In this document: piece after piece, positions 60,710-64,000 of the stretch
How the letters are laid out: every line of letters begins with the position of its first letter
Position numbering within the stretch: position 1 is the stretch's first letter
Assembly (NCBI RefSeq): GCF_900169165.1
Contig: NZ_FXYY01000003.1
Location: 248,001 to 312,000 of the forward strand
Length of the DNA: 64,000 nucleotides
Direction of reading: 5' to 3'
Source: Brevibacterium linens ATCC 9172
Lineage (GTDB): Bacteria > Actinomycetota > Actinomycetes > Actinomycetales > Brevibacteriaceae
Notes under the pieces: model-generated
The model's database searches: none
Seen by the model: only the letters and a program-made list of their open reading frames with translations
Told to the model about the DNA's origin: nothing
Made by a program: the position numbers and the translations under genes

Positions 60710-61173
60710 TCCTTCGGCCCGGTGACCGGGCCCCGGATCTCACCCTTCCCGATCATCTCGGATCGGTCATCACCCTCACCGAGGCTACCCCGCACACTGC
60801 CCGCGTGCTCGCATTCGTTCCGTTCGCCTTCTCTCCGATCTGCGGAGACGAACTCGCCGCCCTCGACGGGTGGCAGGAGCGGATGCGGCAGGGCTCGCAT
60901 GCGGTCGACGTCATCGTGGTGTCCACGGACTCCAAGTACACCTTGGCGGCGTGGGCGGCGCAGGCGAGCGCCGACGTCACTCTGGCCTCGGACTTCTGGC
61001 CCCACGGTGGAGCCGCACGTGCCTTCGGGGTCTTCGATGAGATCCACGGAGTCGCCGAACGAGGAGTCTTCGTCATCTCATCTGCGGGTACGATCGTGAG
61101 TGGCAGGCAGGTCGCCCGCACAGAGACTCGGGACTTCTCCGAGGATTTCGCTGCAGCGCTGTCCAGCCTCTGA
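60706..61173 (+). CDS. AhpE-type 1-Cys peroxiredoxin
   Basis: A 155-residue peroxiredoxin that reduces peroxides and peroxynitrite. The peroxidatic cysteine is Cys46 in FAFSPICGDEL, one residue from its position in M. tuberculosis AhpE (Cys45). No clear resolving cysteine exists, as in AhpE, whose reductant is mycoredoxin or mycothiol. It overlaps the DUF3052 gene. The order aceE-DUF3052-ahpE matches M. tuberculosis. Confidence 0.92.
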   Translation: MILRPGDRAPDLTLPDHLGSVITLTEATPHTARVLAFVPFAFSPICGDELAALDGWQERMRQGSHAVDVIVVSTDSKYTLAAWAAQASADVTLASDFWPHGGAARAFGVFDEIHGVAERGVFVISSAGTIVSGRQVARTETRDFSEDFAAALSSL

Positions 61174-61187
61174 CAAACGACCCACCA

Positions 61188-61215
61188 CCGAAGTGCCGAT
61201 CGTCGGCACCTTCGG
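61188..61215 (+). terminator. hairpin between peroxiredoxin and HIT genes
   Basis: CCGAAGTGCCGA (61188-61199) pairs with TCGGCACCTTCGG (61203-61215) with one bulged base, 14 bp past the stop; probably a terminator, although no T-run follows. Confidence 0.55.
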
Positions 61216-61237
61216 AGACTGCTGAGGAGGACACCTC

Positions 61238-61642
61238 ATGGCCACGCTGTTCACGAAGATCATCAATGGAGAGGTCCCCGGCACCTTCGTCTATCAGGAT
61301 GACAAATGCGTCGCATTCCTCGATGTCGCTCCGATGACCGAAGGCCATGTGATGATCGTTCCCCGTGAGGAGATCTCCCATTGGATCGACGCCGATGCGG
61401 ACCTTCTCGCTCATCTCACCGCGGTGGCGAAATCGATCGGCGAAGCACAGAAGCGAGCATTCGACTGCGACCGCATCGGCCTCCTCATCGTCGGCTACGA
61501 GGTTCCGCACCTGCACATCCACGTCCTGCCGACGACGTCGATGGATGACTTCGACATCTCTGACCGTGCTCCGATGCAGACTCCGGAACAGCTGGAGGCG
61601 CCTGCCGAGAAGATCCGACAGGCGCTCTCCGAACTGTCCTGA
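61238..61642 (+). CDS. HIT family protein
   Basis: A 134-residue histidine-triad nucleotide-binding protein. The motif PHLHIHVLP supplies the H-x-H-x-H-x-x core, and the N-terminus TLFTKIINGEVPGTFVYQDDKCVAFLDVAPMTEGHVMIVPRE is typical of Hint/HIT hydrolases that act on AMP-linked substrates. GGAGGA precedes the ATG. It is separated from the peroxiredoxin gene by a hairpin. The physiological substrate is not evident. Confidence 0.93.
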   Translation: MATLFTKIINGEVPGTFVYQDDKCVAFLDVAPMTEGHVMIVPREEISHWIDADADLLAHLTAVAKSIGEAQKRAFDCDRIGLLIVGYEVPHLHIHVLPTTSMDDFDISDRAPMQTPEQLEAPAEKIRQALSELS

Positions 61643-61668
61643 GCCAGTCGGCGCCGGATTCGGCCGGG

Positions 61669-62430
61669 TCAGAGACCGTGGGCCTCGAGCCAGCGGTCGA
61701 GCGCGTCTCTCACGAGCTCGGCGCCGACGGCTCCGCCGTAGTTGGCACCGAATCGAGGGTCGTCGACGTACATCTGGCCGAGACCGCGTACGTAGCCCGC
61801 GAGGTTTCCCTCGGGATCATTCGCTGGGGTGCCCGGAACCGCTCGCAGCCACTCGATATGGCGTTCGGCGAGTTCCTGGCAGCGGTCCGATTCGGGCCGT
61901 GCCCCATCCTCTGCGGCGGCGATCCAGTCCTCGGACAGAGAGCCGACGCGAGCCTTCCACTCCCGTTTCTCCTCGGGGGACTGCCGGGACCACCATTGGT
62001 CTCCCCGCCGGTAGGCGTCGGCACCCCAGCGCCTGGTCACTTCCTCTTCGTGTTGGCGATGGTCGAAGCCATCGAACATCTCTTCAGCCATGAGCGGCTC
62101 ACCTGCTTTCAATCGTGTGATGGTCGCGGTGACGGCGGCGAGCTGTCGGTCGAGCCGGTCTCTCTCGCGTCCGAGCGAGACCAGATGCTGCGACAGCGCT
62201 TCGACCGGATCGTCTCTCCGATCGAGCACCTCGGCGATCGTCGTCAATGACAGACCCAGCTCCTTGAGCAGCATGATGCGCTGGAGTCGCACCAGTGCCG
62301 CTTCGTCATAGCAGCGGTAGCCGTTGGCGGCGATCGAGGTCGGCGGCAGCAGACCGATGGCGTCGTAATGACGCAGAGTTCGGCTCGTCGTTCCCGTCAG
62401 CCGCGCGATTTCCTGAATGGACCAGTCCAT
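61669..62430 (-). CDS. MerR-family regulator with TipAS-like domain
   Basis: A 253-residue regulator. The N-terminal MerR HTH (residues 4-70, SIQEIARLTGTTSRTLRHYDAIGLLPP) leads into a dimer helix to about residue 115, then a TipAS-type antibiotic-sensing domain (about residues 125-250, including FDHRQHEEEVTRRWG and RRGDQWWSRQSPEEK). TipAL of Streptomyces binds thiopeptides; here the ligand is unknown. It converges with the HIT gene, and no obvious target gene is adjacent, so autoregulation is likely. Confidence 0.9.
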   Translation of the reverse strand: MDWSIQEIARLTGTTSRTLRHYDAIGLLPPTSIAANGYRCYDEAALVRLQRIMLLKELGLSLTTIAEVLDRRDDPVEALSQHLVSLGRERDRLDRQLAAVTATITRLKAGEPLMAEEMFDGFDHRQHEEEVTRRWGADAYRRGDQWWSRQSPEEKREWKARVGSLSEDWIAAAEDGARPESDRCQELAERHIEWLRAVPGTPANDPEGNLAGYVRGLGQMYVDDPRFGANYGGAVGAELVRDALDRWLEAHGL

Positions 62431-62522
62431 GTTTGACAGCTTAGAAGTTGACGCAACGTCAAGGTCAAGGCCGGATTGATCGACACGAGGAGAAAGTTCT
62501 GACCCTGTCTCGGAACGCCGAC

Positions 62523-63704
62523 TCAGGCAGCGTCGCGAATGGCGTCGAGTGCCGTGAGCAGGTCTCGGGCGAGGTCGTCGACATGTTCGAGCCCGACCGA
62601 CAGGCGGACGAGGCCGTCACCGGGTTTCGCGGTGGCCGCCACGGGCCGATGCGTGAGCGAGGCCGGGTGCTGGATGAGCGTATCGGCACCGCCGAGGGAG
62701 ACCGCGTGCACGATGAGATCGCAGTGTTCGACGAAGGTCCTGGCCGCTTCGAACCCTCCGGCGAGTTCGATGGCGATCATCGCGCCGCCGCCGTGCATCT
62801 GCGAACCGACGAGCCCGCGCGGATCGGAGTCGGCGAGACCGGGGTAGTGGACCCGGGCGATCTCGGGGCGTGTCTGGAGGCGCCGGGCGAGTTCGCCTGC
62901 GGTGTCCTGGGCGGCGCGCATCCGCACTGCCAGCGTGCGCAGTCCGCGGTGCAGGAGATAGGCGCCCATCGGGTGCAGCAACCCTCCGGTGATGGCGCGG
63001 ACCCGACGCAGACGCATCGTCCAGTCGCTGTTCGTCGCGATGATCCCGCCCATCGCGTCGCCATGACCGCCGAGGTACTTCGTGGCACTGTGCAGCACGA
63101 GAGCTGCCCCATGGTCGAGCGGACGCTGGAGCACTGGGGTGCAGAAGGTATTGTCGACCAGTACCGGCACGTCTCCTGCCGCTGCGACGACGGCGCCGAT
63201 GTCCACGAGGTCGAGGCTCGGGTTGGCCGGAGTCTCGATGATGACGAGGCCGGTGTCCTCTCGGATCGCCGAGGCGATCTCATCTTCTTTCGCCCAGGTC
63301 ACCGAGGTGCCGAGCAGTCCTGACTCGAGCAGGTGATCGCTTCCTCCGTAGAGTGGGCGAACGGCGACGATATGAGGAGTGCCAGCCTCGACCGCGGCGA
63401 GGAGCGCAGCGGTCATGGCTGCCATTCCAGTGGCGAAGGCGACGGCGGATTCGGCGTTCTCCAGTTCGGCGAGCGCGGACTCGAAGCGTGCCACACCGGG
63501 CTGCCAGAGCCGCTGGTAGACAGGAGAGTCCCCCTCTTTCAGAGCATGGCCTCCAGCGAGGCTCTCATAGGAATCTCCTCCCGTGCGGACATCGTTGACC
63601 GGGTTGGTGGTGGAGAGGTCGATTGCGGGAACGTGGACGCCTTCGTCTGCGAGACCGTCCATCCCGCCGTGGACCATTCGGGTCTCAGGGTGCATAGATG
63701 TCAT
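62523..63704 (-). CDS. PLP-dependent trans-sulfuration-type enzyme (Cys/Met metabolism)
   Basis: A 393-residue fold-type I PLP enzyme of the Cys/Met metabolism family. The Schiff-base lysine is in LHSATKYLGGHGDAMGG; SPVYQRLWQPGVARFESALAELE and ATGMAAMTAAL are the usual PLP-phosphate region; VDNTFCTPVLQRPLDHGA is also typical. The YGG-S motif replaces the Tyr-Gly-Cys of methionine gamma-lyases, so cystathionine gamma-lyase/synthase activity is as likely. I start at ATG 63704 (63695 is possible); no Shine-Dalgarno sequence. Its divergent Lrp neighbour suggests amino acid-responsive control. Confidence 0.85.
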   Translation of the reverse strand: MTSMHPETRMVHGGMDGLADEGVHVPAIDLSTTNPVNDVRTGGDSYESLAGGHALKEGDSPVYQRLWQPGVARFESALAELENAESAVAFATGMAAMTAALLAAVEAGTPHIVAVRPLYGGSDHLLESGLLGTSVTWAKEDEIASAIREDTGLVIIETPANPSLDLVDIGAVVAAAGDVPVLVDNTFCTPVLQRPLDHGAALVLHSATKYLGGHGDAMGGIIATNSDWTMRLRRVRAITGGLLHPMGAYLLHRGLRTLAVRMRAAQDTAGELARRLQTRPEIARVHYPGLADSDPRGLVGSQMHGGGAMIAIELAGGFEAARTFVEHCDLIVHAVSLGGADTLIQHPASLTHRPVAATAKPGDGLVRLSVGLEHVDDLARDLLTALDAIRDAA

Positions 63705-63740
63705 AAGCGTATTCAATCCAGTTCTCCCGACGTGCGCAAC

Positions 63741-63795
63741 GAATGTGCAATGACCTGCAGGTATTCGATGCTCTCCAGGAGAATCTGCAATGAGG
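63741..63795. promoter_or_regulatory. direct repeats in the lrp/trans-sulfuration intergenic region
   Basis: GAATGTGCAATGA (63741-63753) recurs as GAATCTGCAATGA (63783-63795), 42 bp apart (four helical turns). Between them is the palindrome ACCTGCAGGT. This is a plausible Lrp-type binding region. Confidence 0.45.
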
Positions 63796-63815
63796 TATGG
63801 GAGACTGTGACTCAT

Positions 63816-64000
63816 GTCGCAGAATGTCTCACTCGATGGCACCGATCTTCGCCTCCTGCAGGAGCTCAATGCCGATGCACGCGCATCGGGCGCGGTTCTG
63901 GCCGCGGCCGTCGGCATCTCGGAATCGACGGTGTCCCTGCGTCTCAAACGACTGAGATCGCTCGGTGTCATCCGCGGCTTCCATATCGACGTCGATCCGA
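63816..64000 (+). CDS. Lrp/AsnC-family regulator, truncated by window edge
   Basis: The first 61 residues of a regulator whose frame runs off the window. They form the AsnC-type HTH: LDGTDLRLLQELNADARASGAVLAAAVGISESTVSLRLKRLRSLGVIRGF. The ATG at 63816 is right after a GGGAG eight to twelve bases upstream. It is divergent from the trans-sulfuration enzyme, the usual arrangement for a local Lrp regulator and its amino acid-catabolic target. The effector domain is not visible. Confidence 0.9.

Noticed and set aside
62523..63704. Methionine gamma-lyase as a firm assignment
   Set aside because: The Tyr-Gly-Cys motif is Tyr-Gly-Gly here, so only the wider Cys/Met family is supported.
1..64000. CRISPR arrays, insertion sequences, integrases, secondary-metabolite megasynthases, rRNA and riboswitches
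   Set aside because: I looked for regular spaced repeats, transposase motifs, PKS/NRPS domains, rRNA sequence and known riboswitch cores and saw none.

Overview
The window is high-GC, densely packed DNA from an actinobacterium. Three things point there: many ATGA/GTGA stop-start overlaps and GTG/TTG starts; actinobacteria-restricted families (DUF3145, DUF3052, an AhpE-type peroxiredoxin, a PucR-type FasR-like regulator beside fabD); and a homodimeric AceE. Gene order around aceE-fabD resembles Mycobacterium tuberculosis Rv2238c-Rv2246 and the Streptomyces fasR-fabDHPF locus. The gene mix fits Micrococcales, and my best guess is a Brevibacterium-like organism; that is inference, because no rRNA lies in the window. 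Four tRNA genes are present. I see no insertion sequence, prophage or CRISPR array.

Layout. 1-2642: end of a membrane-anchored protein, ribosome silencing factor rsfS, a histidine phosphatase and a glycosyltransferase. 2765-8666: a six-gene Mrp Na+/H+ antiporter operon (mrpA-B fusion, C, D, E, F, G). 8704-11974: AlkB, an FAD-dependent reductase, tRNA-Ala(CGC), a DoxX-like protein and a YdeI-like protein. 12083-15536: a leftward three-gene operon that should turn L-carnitine into glycine betaine, led by an unusual double-HTH (XRE plus TetR) regulator. 15730-20293: a PLP-themed stretch with a group II decarboxylase, a YczE membrane protein divergent from a MocR regulator, and a YggS-type PLP-binding protein. 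20311-23349: an ACR3-like transporter, then an AdaA-AlkA fusion and Ogt for alkylation repair. 23350-24838 is gene-poor: a 56-bp perfect palindrome, tRNA-Ala(GGC), a small basic protein and an 865-bp stretch with dyads and one candidate micro-ORF. 24839-31643: stress protein, hydrolase, small membrane proteins, an MFS and a POT transporter, and a CPBP-like protein.

31780-40709 is a molybdenum cofactor and molybdate-uptake locus: two moeA paralogues, moeZ, moaD, moaA, moaC, moaE, an HTH-TOBE protein, modA and a modB-modC fusion. 40738-50648 carries an acyl-CoA synthetase, an acetyltransferase, glutamyl-Q tRNA(Asp) synthetase, a glycosyltransferase that appears to start at CTG, a DMT-type transporter, tRNA-Asn, an LLM flavoenzyme, a DHA2 efflux pump, a degenerate EAL-DICT protein and a CAT-anticodon tRNA. 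50705-61642 is the conserved lipid and central-carbon block: DUF3145, fabF, acpP, fabH, fabD and a FasR-like regulator, then aceE, DUF3052, AhpE and a HIT protein. 61669-64000 ends with a TipA-like MerR regulator and a trans-sulfuration-type PLP enzyme divergent from a truncated Lrp/AsnC regulator.

Several units look functionally coherent: ion and pH homeostasis (mrp), osmolyte production from carnitine, Moco synthesis with molybdate import, alkylation repair, and type II fatty acid synthesis next to the enzyme that supplies acetyl-CoA.
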